In this document: piece after piece, positions 14,748-14,878 of the stretch
How the letters are laid out: every line of letters starts with the position of its first letter
Numbering within the stretch: position 1 is the first letter of the stretch
Assembly (NCBI GenBank): GCA_013043295.1
Contig: JABDOO010000141.1
Span: 1-14,878, forward strand
Length of the DNA stretch: 14,878 bases
Direction of reading: 5' to 3'
DNA from: Candidatus Nitrosopumilus sp.
GTDB taxonomy: Archaea; Thermoproteota; Nitrososphaeria; Nitrososphaerales; Nitrosopumilaceae
Made by a program: the position numbers and the translations under genes
Notes under the pieces: generated by a model
What the model was told of the DNA's origin: nothing
Database searches by the model: none
Seen by the model: the letters and a program-made list of their open reading frames with translations, nothing else

Positions 14748-14767
14748 TGTGATCGGTCTCGAATTTC

Positions 14768-14778
14768 CTTATATTAAG
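14768..14778 (-). promoter_or_regulatory. TATA-like element before the FKBP gene
   Basis: Read on the minus strand, CTTAATATAAG is centred 26 bases before the first base of the TTG start at 14747, an almost ideal archaeal TATA spacing for a leaderless message. It lies in the 41-base gap after the stop of the upstream minus-strand gene, so the FKBP gene probably has its own promoter. Confidence 0.5.
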
Positions 14779-14788
14779 TTAACAGGGT

Positions 14789-14878
14789 TTAGAGAGCTTT
14801 GAGTTTTTCTTCTGCAGTTTTAAGTCCTGCTTGAGCATCAACACTGAATCCCATCATTGTTAGTGTAGCTGAAATTGC
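14789..14878 (-). CDS. C-terminal end of an unidentified gene (partial)
   Basis: The minus-strand reading frame entering from the right edge gives 29 residues before a TAA at 14789-14791. It begins AISATLTMMGFSVDAQAGLK and ends with a charged helix, TAEEKLKAL. Base composition and the clean stop just ahead of the FKBP promoter fit a real gene lying upstream in the same direction. Too little is present to name the family. The gene continues beyond the window. Confidence 0.55.
   Translation of the reverse strand, partial: AISATLTMMGFSVDAQAGLKTAEEKLKAL

Noticed and set aside
1..14878. CRISPR array, insertion sequence, tRNA or rRNA
   Set aside because: I saw no regularly spaced direct repeats, transposase-like reading frame, terminal inverted repeats or cloverleaf-like GC-rich stretch. 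Genes fill nearly the whole window and no gap exceeds 80 bases.

Overview
The window is ordinary chromosomal DNA from an archaeon, most likely an ammonia-oxidising marine thaumarchaeon of the Nitrosopumilus type. The archaeal assignment rests on sn-glycerol-1-phosphate dehydrogenase, an aCPSF1/FttA beta-CASP nuclease beside a proteasome beta subunit, the archaeal pantoate kinase plus phosphopantothenate synthetase route to CoA, an AbrB-PhoU fusion and a SepF-like protein. The thaumarchaeal assignment is an inference from the low GC content (roughly one third by eye), the tight packing and the overall resemblance of the proteins. No mobile element, CRISPR array, rRNA or tRNA was seen.

Layout. 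Positions 36-1478 (+) hold a regulator with two Lrp/AsnC-type HTH domains, then a Nudix hydrolase. A PhoU-like regulator (1479-2459, -) meets the Nudix gene end to end. From a TATA element near 2496 a tight plus-strand operon of seven genes runs to 7789. Its first four genes are the CoA block: pantoate kinase, phosphopantothenate synthetase, PanB and CoaBC. It continues with a 59-residue ORF, a SAM-dependent methyltransferase and a small membrane-anchored protein of unknown function. An M24 peptidase (7791-8855, -) faces the operon end and is divergent from a PP-loop tRNA-thiolation-like enzyme (8927-9940, +). A SepF-like gene (10014-10292, +) overlaps tail to tail with aCPSF1 (10284-12263, -), which overlaps psmB (12232-12864, -). 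psmB is divergent from G1P dehydrogenase (12940-14004, +), whose end overlaps a long FKBP-type isomerase (14001-14747, -). The C-terminus of an unidentified gene (-) closes the window.

How the genes work together. Four consecutive genes cover five activities of archaeal CoA synthesis: ketopantoate formation, pantoate phosphorylation, beta-alanine ligation, cysteine ligation and decarboxylation. Ketopantoate reductase and the last two steps (CoaD, dephospho-CoA kinase) are absent. psmB, aCPSF1 and FKBP serve protein turnover, transcription termination and RNA processing, and folding. G1P dehydrogenase makes the archaeal lipid backbone.

Genome style. All four convergent gene pairs touch, overlap or are separated by one base, so there is no room for terminators between them. 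Six genes are best read with TTG starts. Several upstream regions place a TATA-like element about 24-33 bases before the start codon, as expected of leaderless or short-leader transcripts. I see no clear new defence or mobile system. The least explained items are the small ORF and membrane protein at the end of the CoA operon, the SepF-like protein without a membrane-targeting helix, the cysteine-rich PP-loop enzyme and the divergent decarboxylase motifs of CoaBC.
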